Of a stretch of DNA of 18,704 nucleotides, positions 6,836-15,237 are shown in pieces. The translations under genes and the position numbers were made by a program. The notes beneath the pieces are model-generated. The model was not told where the DNA came from. It saw only the letters and a program-made list of their open reading frames with translations, and did not search any database. This DNA is from JABMMZ01 sp964505065 (lineage in GTDB: Bacteria; Bacteroidota; Bacteroidia; NS11-12g; UBA955). Numbering within the stretch: position 1 is the stretch's first letter; every line of letters starts with the position of its first letter. The stretch is from the NCBI GenBank assembly GCA_964505065.1, contig CAZDGF010000058.1, positions 1-18,704 on the forward strand, written 5' to 3'.

Positions 6836-8524
6836 GTGTTAGTAAAAGCAAAATTTTTAATCCTTTTATGCTTTTGTGTATTTTTAAAAATAAATGCCCA
6901 AAATATTGGCGCATTAGGCAAAGGCAAAGCTTTGCAGGTGCATGGCAGCTTGGGTATAGGTAGCACTTTTACAGCACAACAAGGCACAAATGCCCGCAGA
7001 GTACCCTTTAGTTGGTATTTAAACGGTAGCCCAACGTTACAATTTTACGATATTACTGTTCCTTTTTCTTTTACTTGGAGCGAGCAAGAACGTAGTTTTT
7101 CGCAACCTTTCAATAAATATGGCGCAAGCCCTTACTACAAATGGATAACTGTACATGCTGGCTGGCGCAATTTATATTTTAGCGATTATACCCTTGCAGG
7201 TGCTACTTTTTTAGGTGGTGGTGTGGAGCTAAAACCTAGGCGTTTTAGAGCTTCTGCACTATACGGAAAATTTAGAAACAAGGTTTCCGTTTCGCAAGAG
7301 AATCAAAGTCGTTTTAGCTATTTGCTACCAAGCTATGAGCGATGGGGCTATGGTGCAAAAATAGGCTATGGCAAAGGACCAAATTATACCGATTTAATTT
7401 TTTTTAAAGCTATAGATAGAAAAGATTCTAACATAGCGAGGCAAGCTGATAGCATAGGGATTAAGCCAATGGAAAATATTGCAGTTGGCATAAAATCTAC
7501 TTATCTTTTATTTAAAGCCATAGATATCAATTTAGATTTTGCTTTAAGTGCTGTTACCCTCGATTCACGGTTTGTAGATTCTAATATTACAGAGCTAAAA
7601 GATGTAAAACCCTATGCCAAATTTTTAACCCTCAATCGTTCTACTGTGCCTTATTTGGCTGGTAATGCCTCCATAGGCTATGGCAGAAAAATGTACCGCC
7701 TTAAATTAGAATACCGCAGAGTGGACCCCGAATATCAAACCCTTGGCAGTTATTATATGGCAAATGATATTAGGCAAATTACTATTTCGCCAACCTTTTT
7801 GTTGTTTAAAAACAAAGTAATTGTAAATGGTAGCTATGGCATACGCACCAATAATTTGCTAAAAGATCAATTGAATACTACCACCAACAAAATTGGCTCT
7901 GCATTTATCAATATAAACCCCAAACCGCATTATGGTTTCAATTTGAATTATACCAACTATGGTACAGAACTAAATAGCGGACAAACCCAACTGAACGATT
8001 CTATTTTATTTAGCATTATCAATCAATCTATTGGCGGTGGGTTTAGAGTGGCTAAAACAAAGGGCGGAAAATCTACAAGTTTTGCCATAAATGCGCAAAC
8101 ACAAAGCCTACAAGATAACAATATTATAACCCGTGCAAATACAGAAAGTAGCACCATTGTAATTTCTACAAGCTTAAACAAAGGCAATGGTAAAAAAGGA
8201 AATAATGGAGGCGCAACAGTAAATTACACCCAAGTAAATACAAGGGTTGGTAGCTTTCAATTGGTTGGTCCTTCTGTAAACTATAGAAAAACATTGCAAA
8301 AATCTAAATTAAATTTAAGTGGCAATGCCTCGTTTCAGCAAAAATTAAAATTAAACAAACCCGATGGCAATATTACCAATATTGGCTTTACTACCAATTA
8401 TACTTTAAAGAAAAAACACAATTTTAGTTTGATGCTCAATGCTTTATTTAACCGCACAAGCAATGTTTCTATATTTACTTTCAACGAGCAAAGAGCTTCA
8501 TTAAGATACACTTTTACACTATAA
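6836..8524 (+). CDS. outer-membrane beta-barrel protein of unknown function
   Basis: A 562-residue exported protein with a signal peptide (hydrophobic residues 7-17, cleavage after Ala21 in KINAQ). The mature chain is a run of alternating hydrophobic/polar beta-strands with many Tyr, Asn, Gly and Thr, separated by polar loops, and ends in RASLRYTFTL, a typical terminal strand of an outer-membrane barrel. An N-terminal block (about 33-150) with NARRVPFSWYLNGSP, an FSFTWSEQ stretch and GASPYYKWITVHAGWRN looks like a family signature that I have met in uncharacterised Bacteroidota outer-membrane proteins; I cannot name it. The start is GTG 6836, the only codon that retains the full signal peptide. 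It is 5 nt upstream of the giant gene and certainly co-transcribed with it. It may anchor, export or assemble the giant protein (inference). It is not recognisably a TonB-dependent receptor: no plug domain is seen. Confidence 0.75.
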   Translation: MLVKAKFLILLCFCVFLKINAQNIGALGKGKALQVHGSLGIGSTFTAQQGTNARRVPFSWYLNGSPTLQFYDITVPFSFTWSEQERSFSQPFNKYGASPYYKWITVHAGWRNLYFSDYTLAGATFLGGGVELKPRRFRASALYGKFRNKVSVSQENQSRFSYLLPSYERWGYGAKIGYGKGPNYTDLIFFKAIDRKDSNIARQADSIGIKPMENIAVGIKSTYLLFKAIDINLDFALSAVTLDSRFVDSNITELKDVKPYAKFLTLNRSTVPYLAGNASIGYGRKMYRLKLEYRRVDPEYQTLGSYYMANDIRQITISPTFLLFKNKVIVNGSYGIRTNNLLKDQLNTTTNKIGSAFININPKPHYGFNLNYTNYGTELNSGQTQLNDSILFSIINQSIGGGFRVAKTKGGKSTSFAINAQTQSLQDNNIITRANTESSTIVISTSLNKGNGKKGNNGGATVNYTQVNTRVGSFQLVGPSVNYRKTLQKSKLNLSGNASFQQKLKLNKPDGNITNIGFTTNYTLKKKHNFSLMLNALFNRTSNVSIFTFNEQRASLRYTFTL

Positions 8525-8529
8525 AAAAG

Positions 8530-11500
8530 ATGAAAAAAAATTTACAAAATTTGAAAAAAACAGCAAGCCTTTTAGTTTTGCTTTTTGCATTGAATTTGAA
8601 TGCACAAGTTATAACTACAAGTGTAACCGTAAATCCACCTTACGACCCTAATTTGTTTACCTATTCATCTGACCCAAGTAAGGTATTAATTACCGTAACC
8701 AATACTTCTGCATCTACCCAAAATATAAAACTTGGCGCTACTTTTAGAAGCATAGATGGCGCAATTACTGTGGCTACTGCCCCCGATTATCAACCACCAC
8801 AACCCATTACATTAGCCCCAGGCGAAACACGATTATTAACTGCTGATGATTTGTACAATTTATTCCCCGACCAAAATGGCATTACCACAAGCGGTATAGA
8901 TAGAGATGAAGTAATTCGTACACGAAGATTGCCCGCAGGTTTGTATCAATTGTGTGTTACAGCTTATAATTATTCATCTCCTGCGCATTCTGTACCATTA
9001 AGTGCAGTTATTCCCTCTGGTTGTTCTGCTCCTTTTAGAATTTCGATTATCAATCCACCAGAAATTACCATGTTAGGTTCTACACCTTGTGGTGGCGTTA
9101 TGGAAACCTCAAGTATTCAAAATTTTTTAATTTTATGGATAGCACCACCAGAAATTCCTGCTGATATACGCTATGTGGTAGAAATGATAGAGCTAATACC
9201 AAATGATAGAAACCCAATGGACGCTTTTGAAAGTGCTACAACACCCATATTTTTTACCGATAGTGTTTCCAGTATTACATCTTATGTTTATACAGAGGCA
9301 AATCCACGTTTAGAAGCAGGTAGAAAATATGCTGTGCGTGTGCGTGTGGTGGACCCTACTGGGGGTTTGCGCTTTGCCAATAGAGGCTATTCCGTGCCTT
9401 GTACATTTACCTATGGTTCTTCAAATGGCGGTAGGTTTACTTTAGCCAGCCATTATCCTACCAATAACGATTATATTCCTTTCCGTTATTTTCCTATAAC
9501 AGTGCGTTTTTCGCCTTACGATAATGATTTGTTTCGCTTTAATTTTAATTACAATTTATTTGAAAATGGTATTTCTGTTTCTTCAAGAAATGAGGATTTG
9601 CGTTGGCCTTGGGGTCCTGCTGAATCGCAAACCAGAGCTACAGGAATGACCATAGTAGAAGATGCAAGCCGCATTATTCCTGTCAATGAATCGAACGCAA
9701 GAGTAGGGCAAGAGTTTTTAAGAGGGGCGCATTATCAATACGATGTGAATGGCTATTTTTTGCACCGCTCCACAGGCGAAAGCCTGCAATTGGGCGTATC
9801 GTATTCCGATAATTTTATTTCAGGTATGGGTATTCCTGTCAATCAAAGCCCTGCAAACCGCTCCAACCAAGAAAGAGGAAACATTACTTTGCGTTTTCAA
9901 ACAGCAGATTTTCCTGTTAATTTTCTACCCAGTTTCTCAGTAGTTAGTTCAGGTACTTCGGCAAGTCCTGAGTCTAATTTTTTTAACCATGGTGTTGAAG
10001 AAAGATATTTGCTTGAAGTTTCGCGTATGGAAGATTTTAGCACCACAGTGCATTCAGTTTCAAGAAGATTTGCACCCATTGTAGATTTGAACCAATGTAT
10101 TGCCAATCCAAATTTATTGAACGATTCTATTTACCGTTCATTGGAGCATAGTTTTAATTTTACCGAAAATGGCACTTACTACTGGCGTATAAAATGGCTA
10201 GAAGATGATGCAGATGCCACAAGCAGAGCCTATGCCACAGGACCAGTTTGGCAATTTACTATTGGCAATGCTCCACCAGAATTAGATATTGATACACCAA
10301 GAAGAACGCCCCCAAGTTGTTTAGCAGATTGTACTGCACCTGCATTAACAGAAAGAACAGCAACAGCCACAGCCGTGGTGGGTAATACCATAAAAGTAGG
10401 CAAATTTGATATGATTTTAACAGAAATTAATTGGAGTGGTAGCAATGCACGAGGCAGAGGGCATATTCGTGTACCATTTATGAATGCGCCTGTAAAAGTT
10501 AGTTTTACCAATATTCAAATAAATAGTAGAAACGAAATGCTTACTGGCGATGTATTAACAGAAACAGATAATACAACCTTAGTACCCGATGCTTTGGCAA
10601 GAGCTGTGGGTGTTTTTACAGGATTAACAGAAACGCAAGGACAAGAAATAAATGAATGGCTAACAACTACAAGAAGATTGTCTTCTCAATTGGCTGGAAC
10701 AGAACCTATAGGAATGCCTTTGGGTATAGATAATACCATAGATGGACAACGCTTAACTGTTGGTATAATGGGGTGTAAATTTACTGCAACTATGGCTACC
10801 TTAAATGCTTTGGTAAGTTTAGATGTGCCAGAGCTGTATGGTTGGTTGTCGCTTGGGGCAAATGATATTTGTTTTCATCCAGGTGGTTTAAATATGGGGC
10901 AAGGCAAATTGTTTTTACCCTTAGATAGAGATTTGGCTTATACAGATGATATTCGTATTATATTAAAAGCACCTGCATTACCAGGCGATTCTGGCACTTA
11001 TGTTAGTTGGGATTGTGCAGGGTTTAGAGAATTAGCCATAAGTGGTGTTGTTCGTTTTGGGCGCAATTTATTGGTGCCAGATGCTGCCGATGGTAGTATA
11101 GGCACTGGGCAAGTAGATGCAAGATTTAAACTAAAAGTGCAGCGAATGGGTAATTGGGTATGTGGTTTAGATATGGATAGATTTCAAGTGGCTGGGCTGC
11201 CCGAATGGGGCTTTGAAGCGGCCGATGCTTATTTAGATTTTTCCGATTTGCAAAATGCAAGTTCTATGACTTTTCCTGAGGGCTATGGCGGTGTAAGAAC
11301 CAACAATTGGAAAGGTTTTTATTTAAAACGCTTGGCTGTACGTTTGCCCAATGAGTTTAAAACCTATGGCGACCCTACAAGAAGAATTACTGGTTCTGTT
11401 AACAATATGCTAATAGATGGCACAGGTTTTAGTGGCAGATTCGCCATTGAAAATTTAATAAGGGTAGAAGAAGGAAACCTTGATGGTTGGGCATATTCTT

Positions 11501-14500
11501 TAGATTCTGTTTACCTTTCTATTGTAAGCAATAATTTTAGAAATGCAGGTTTATCGGGCGAAATTCGATTACCCATTTCAGCAAGAGATGAGCTTAAATA
11601 TAGAGCAAGCTTAAATAGAAGTTCGGCAGGGGCTTTTGCATTTGAATTTAGAATTCAACCCAAAGATACTTTCGAAGCTCAAATTTGGGAAACTACACTT
11701 TCGCTCAATCCTTCTTCACGCATTAGTGTAATTATAGATGGCGAAGGCTTTGCCGCTTCTTCAGATTTATCGGGCAGCTTAACCATAACAGGTAGCAGAG
11801 GTGGAGGCGGTGGTGCGCAAATAGATGGCTTGGGTTTTAGAGGTATTCGTTTTGAGCATTTTGTATTGAACAGCCGAGGACCAAATTATATTTCAGTTGG
11901 TAGTTTTGCCAGAGCAAGCGAGCAACATTCGGCAGGAGGTTTTCCTTTAAGTATAAGCAGTATCAATATTACAAGTCGCCCTGGTCCCAGTTTTATGGAA
12001 TTCGACCAAACACCGGGACCACGTTTTGGGGTTGAATTTGTTTTAGCTTTAAATTTAACAGGCGAATCGGGCGGTTTTAGAGCAGCAGGAAAAATAGCTT
12101 TGCTTGGAAAATTAACCTTGGCAGGAGAAAGGCAAGGCTGGACATTTAGCGGTATCAATTTAGATTCTATAGCCGTAGGTGGCGATATTGGTCCTATTCG
12201 TATCAATGGTTCGTTGGCATTTTATAATTCGCACCCAGTGTATGGCAAAGGTATAAAAGGCTATTTGAGTGTAGGCATGCAGCCAACAATTAATGTAGAA
12301 GCCACTGTGCAATTTGGCGAAGTAAATGGCTTTAGATATTGGTATGTAGATGCTATGGCTACTTGGAGCCCTGGTGTTACCCTATTTACTGGGGTAGATT
12401 TAAGAGGACTTGGCGGTGGCGCTTGGTACCACATGCGAGCACCAGAGCCAGTTTCGTTTAGCAGTATCCCAGCCTCAAGTGTTGGCGGAGCAGGCACGCA
12501 AAATGCCAACCGACCAACAAGCGAAACCCCAGGAGCTACAAGTACAGGCGGTGCATTTGTGCCCGATGGCAGCATTGGCTTAGGGTTTCAGGTAAAAGTA
12601 AAAGTAGGTGCTACAGGAGGCAGTTCAGCTTATCATGGATTAATTACCTTAGGGGCTCAATTTGTAGAGCGTACAGGCGGTATGGAAAGTATATTTTTAA
12701 GGGGCGATTTTATCATTATGTCCGAAGGCGATGATAGAGCCGCAGCAGCCATAGCAGCAAGTGTAGATATTCGATTTAATTTTGTTACCACTACTTTTCA
12801 AACCAATGTGGAGGTATTTGTAAATGTAGCCAATGTTTTGGTAGGCGTAAATCCAGGCAATATGGCTGGTAGAATAGAAATTTTTGCAAGCCCACAAACA
12901 TGGCATATTTATGTAGGCAAACCAGATGTACCAGTAGGTTTGGCTTTACAATTGGGTGGTACACGTTTGGCAAGGGCAAGTTTTTATTTTATGTGCGGTA
13001 TGGATTTGCCGCCAATGCCGCCTATTCCTGATAGAATAGCAAGGGTTTTAAATATCAACATAGAAAGAGATATTACCAACCTTGCCCGTGGCGATGGCTT
13101 TGCAATGGGCACAAATATTCAAATAGGACCTTTGGGTATAGAAATAATGCCTTTTTATGCACGTTTAGGTTTGGAGTTTGGTTTCGATTTATCTGTAAAA
13201 AAATATACGCAACGCTGCGAGGGTATGGCAGCAGGCGAAACTTTGGGCGAAAATGGCTGGTATGCCCGTGGGCAAATTTATGGCTACTTTGATGCCTCAA
13301 TTGGTTTATATGTTGATTTATTTTTTGTTCAAGGACGGTTTGAAATTTTAGGGGTTCAAATGGCATCATTTTTGCAAGGTGGTTTTCCAAATCCTAACTG
13401 GGTAGAAGGAGCTATTGCAGGTAGATATAATATTTTAAATGGTGCTGTTCAAGGCAGTTGCCATTTTCAATTTAGCCAAGGGCAAAAATGTGTACCGCCT
13501 GTAGAAAATCCTATGGCAGGTATGGAATTGGTAGCTAATTTAAGTCCCGAGCAATTATCAAATAATATAGATTGCGGAGTGGAGCCAACAGCTTTGTATA
13601 ATTACAGCTTGAATGAAGAATTTAGCTTAACCGTAAAAGATATGAATAACAATGATGTTGTTAGACGTTTTAGAGTAATTCAAAAAGAAACAAGCCTTGC
13701 TGCAAGAAATCCAAGAAATATGGTAGCAGGCAATATTGGCATGAGCGAAAATAATAGTTTATTGACGTTTTATCCCGATTCGTTTTTAGCCTCACGCACA
13801 GCGCATTATTGGAGCACTATAGCATCTGCCGAAGAATTAAAAAATGGCACTTGGGCTGTTTCTAGAGATTTGGAAGATAAAAAAGTAGAAAAAAAATACA
13901 TGCATATTTTTGTAACAGGCGATAGACCCAACAGAATTGACCAACGTCATGTGGCTTTTTCTTATCCTTTTCATAACCAACGTTTCTTTTTGCAAGAAGA
14001 ATGTAGGCAGGGTGTTTTAGCTTTAAAAAGAAGTATGCACTTTTTGTTTTCACGAAGTACAAAAACAGGCTATGCTTGGCAGTATAAAGCAAGGTTTACG
14101 CCCAAAGATGGAGGCGAACCAATTTTAACAGATTTAAGAAATACTGCTACTACCAATATTACATACGAAATACCAATTTTACAGAGCAATAAAATATATA
14201 CTGTAGATTTTATTGCAATGCTTGTGCCTACAGGTAGTGCAAAGTCCACAATTGCTGGCGGTTTTAAAGCACAAAATGCTACTTTAAGAAATACTTTAAA
14301 TACACGCAATTTTGGCAATTCAAGTATAGAAATGCGTGCTAAAAGTGTAACCGCAGGCTCCAAAACAAGCGAAGATTTGGTAGTGCTTTACACCTTTTAT
14401 TTTAAAACCAGCCAATACAATACCATTGCTACAAAATTTGCTGCTATGAGTACCATAGAAACTAACAAAGTGGCTTGGGGCGATTTAGAATCTATAACCC

Positions 14501-15198
14501 ATGTAGCTACAGGCGAGGGTTTTGATGAATACGATGTAGAAGCCCATAGTTTTCAGCAAGGTGCTACCATGCGCAATATTCCGCCAATGGTAAGTTTTGA
14601 TGCCGATTGGACACCAAGAACAAATATTTGGATGGAACGCCAACAATATGCAACGTATGGTTTTAGAGATTGGCTACAAAGAGAAAATTTTGGCAACAAT
14701 ACCTTTAGAACAAGAAGGTATGGCACACCGCCCAAAGGACCAGTAAGTTTTGCAGACGATTATAGAAAACACCCCTTGCTGATGGGTAGCGAAATTTTAC
14801 CAAATCCGCCTTCAAATGGCTTTAGGTTTAGTAGTAATATTTCAAGTAGTTTAGAAAGTAGTGGTTTAGGTGGGCGAATAGGCACTATTGCAGGAGCAAG
14901 TGGTGGCGATTCAAGACACCGTATTCCAATATTTTATGGGGTAACAACACAAACTTTGTTGAATAGAATTGAATCAAGAAATATGGCAAGAGCTGTGGTG
15001 GCATATTATGGCTTATGGGGTTCGGAGTTTTTAACCCAACCGCAAATGGTATATTTAGATTATGTATTGAACGAAAGATATACTCGCCTTATATTTGGCA
15101 ATTATCCTGTAAATGTTTACTACAACACACCCACTTGTGGTTTAGGTCCCGATTATAGAGAGAATTATAAGTTTAATGTTGTGCTTCCAGCAAGATAA
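8530..15198 (+). CDS. giant secreted beta-rich surface protein (2222 aa), function unknown
   Basis: The signal peptide covers residues 1-25 (LNLNA|Q). Residues 27-170 look like an Ig-type sandwich (VLITVTNTSASTQNIKLGA). Residues 195-295 and 485-580 resemble fibronectin-III folds, with ILWIAPPEIPADIRYVVEMI and YLLEVSRMEDFS followed by NGTYYWRIKW. From about 615 to 1660 comes a very long stretch of short beta-strands rich in Gly, with recurrent phrases such as GTGFSGRFAI, GLSGEIRLP, DLSGSLTITG and GLGFRGIRF, suggesting one extended beta-sheet structure. A low-complexity Gly/Ser/Thr/Pro linker lies at about 1308-1347 and a glycine run at 1091-1095. Residues 1690-2222 are a mixed C-terminal part ending in a plain strand (NYKFNVVLPAR); I see no recognisable type IX secretion C-terminal domain. 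Scattered cysteines fit an oxidising environment. The ATG start is 5 nt after the barrel gene. It could be tested against TANFOR-type or TamB-like profiles; I cannot assign either. Confidence 0.8.
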   Translation: MKKNLQNLKKTASLLVLLFALNLNAQVITTSVTVNPPYDPNLFTYSSDPSKVLITVTNTSASTQNIKLGATFRSIDGAITVATAPDYQPPQPITLAPGETRLLTADDLYNLFPDQNGITTSGIDRDEVIRTRRLPAGLYQLCVTAYNYSSPAHSVPLSAVIPSGCSAPFRISIINPPEITMLGSTPCGGVMETSSIQNFLILWIAPPEIPADIRYVVEMIELIPNDRNPMDAFESATTPIFFTDSVSSITSYVYTEANPRLEAGRKYAVRVRVVDPTGGLRFANRGYSVPCTFTYGSSNGGRFTLASHYPTNNDYIPFRYFPITVRFSPYDNDLFRFNFNYNLFENGISVSSRNEDLRWPWGPAESQTRATGMTIVEDASRIIPVNESNARVGQEFLRGAHYQYDVNGYFLHRSTGESLQLGVSYSDNFISGMGIPVNQSPANRSNQERGNITLRFQTADFPVNFLPSFSVVSSGTSASPESNFFNHGVEERYLLEVSRMEDFSTTVHSVSRRFAPIVDLNQCIANPNLLNDSIYRSLEHSFNFTENGTYYWRIKWLEDDADATSRAYATGPVWQFTIGNAPPELDIDTPRRTPPSCLADCTAPALTERTATATAVVGNTIKVGKFDMILTEINWSGSNARGRGHIRVPFMNAPVKVSFTNIQINSRNEMLTGDVLTETDNTTLVPDALARAVGVFTGLTETQGQEINEWLTTTRRLSSQLAGTEPIGMPLGIDNTIDGQRLTVGIMGCKFTATMATLNALVSLDVPELYGWLSLGANDICFHPGGLNMGQGKLFLPLDRDLAYTDDIRIILKAPALPGDSGTYVSWDCAGFRELAISGVVRFGRNLLVPDAADGSIGTGQVDARFKLKVQRMGNWVCGLDMDRFQVAGLPEWGFEAADAYLDFSDLQNASSMTFPEGYGGVRTNNWKGFYLKRLAVRLPNEFKTYGDPTRRITGSVNNMLIDGTGFSGRFAIENLIRVEEGNLDGWAYSLDSVYLSIVSNNFRNAGLSGEIRLPISARDELKYRASLNRSSAGAFAFEFRIQPKDTFEAQIWETTLSLNPSSRISVIIDGEGFAASSDLSGSLTITGSRGGGGGAQIDGLGFRGIRFEHFVLNSRGPNYISVGSFARASEQHSAGGFPLSISSINITSRPGPSFMEFDQTPGPRFGVEFVLALNLTGESGGFRAAGKIALLGKLTLAGERQGWTFSGINLDSIAVGGDIGPIRINGSLAFYNSHPVYGKGIKGYLSVGMQPTINVEATVQFGEVNGFRYWYVDAMATWSPGVTLFTGVDLRGLGGGAWYHMRAPEPVSFSSIPASSVGGAGTQNANRPTSETPGATSTGGAFVPDGSIGLGFQVKVKVGATGGSSAYHGLITLGAQFVERTGGMESIFLRGDFIIMSEGDDRAAAAIAASVDIRFNFVTTTFQTNVEVFVNVANVLVGVNPGNMAGRIEIFASPQTWHIYVGKPDVPVGLALQLGGTRLARASFYFMCGMDLPPMPPIPDRIARVLNINIERDITNLARGDGFAMGTNIQIGPLGIEIMPFYARLGLEFGFDLSVKKYTQRCEGMAAGETLGENGWYARGQIYGYFDASIGLYVDLFFVQGRFEILGVQMASFLQGGFPNPNWVEGAIAGRYNILNGAVQGSCHFQFSQGQKCVPPVENPMAGMELVANLSPEQLSNNIDCGVEPTALYNYSLNEEFSLTVKDMNNNDVVRRFRVIQKETSLAARNPRNMVAGNIGMSENNSLLTFYPDSFLASRTAHYWSTIASAEELKNGTWAVSRDLEDKKVEKKYMHIFVTGDRPNRIDQRHVAFSYPFHNQRFFLQEECRQGVLALKRSMHFLFSRSTKTGYAWQYKARFTPKDGGEPILTDLRNTATTNITYEIPILQSNKIYTVDFIAMLVPTGSAKSTIAGGFKAQNATLRNTLNTRNFGNSSIEMRAKSVTAGSKTSEDLVVLYTFYFKTSQYNTIATKFAAMSTIETNKVAWGDLESITHVATGEGFDEYDVEAHSFQQGATMRNIPPMVSFDADWTPRTNIWMERQQYATYGFRDWLQRENFGNNTFRTRRYGTPPKGPVSFADDYRKHPLLMGSEILPNPPSNGFRFSSNISSSLESSGLGGRIGTIAGASGGDSRHRIPIFYGVTTQTLLNRIESRNMARAVVAYYGLWGSEFLTQPQMVYLDYVLNERYTRLIFGNYPVNVYYNTPTCGLGPDYRENYKFNVVLPAR

Positions 15199-15237
15199 TT
15201 AATAATTAATAATGATGAATTAAGAATTAAGAATGAA
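15196..15237 (+). repeat. tandem repeat of six 7-bp units, arranged as two 21-bp blocks, at the gene junction
   Basis: The bases read TAATTAA, TAATTAA, TAATGAT, GAATTAA, GAATTAA, GAATGAA in direct succession. Each block of three units ends with a unit in which TTA or TTAA is changed to TGA or TGAT, so there is a 21-bp higher-order period. The first three bases are the stop codon of the giant gene and the last base is the first base of the first ATG of the FN3 gene, so the repeat fills the whole spacer. Confidence 0.85.

Noticed and set aside
11886..14735. Several minus-strand ORFs of 60-106 aa inside the giant gene
   Set aside because: They lie entirely within a continuous 2222-codon frame with a coherent signal peptide and domain structure; none has a recognisable motif.
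15196..15237. Short tandem repeats considered as a CRISPR array
   Set aside because: Units are 7 bp with no spacers; this is a simple tandem repeat.
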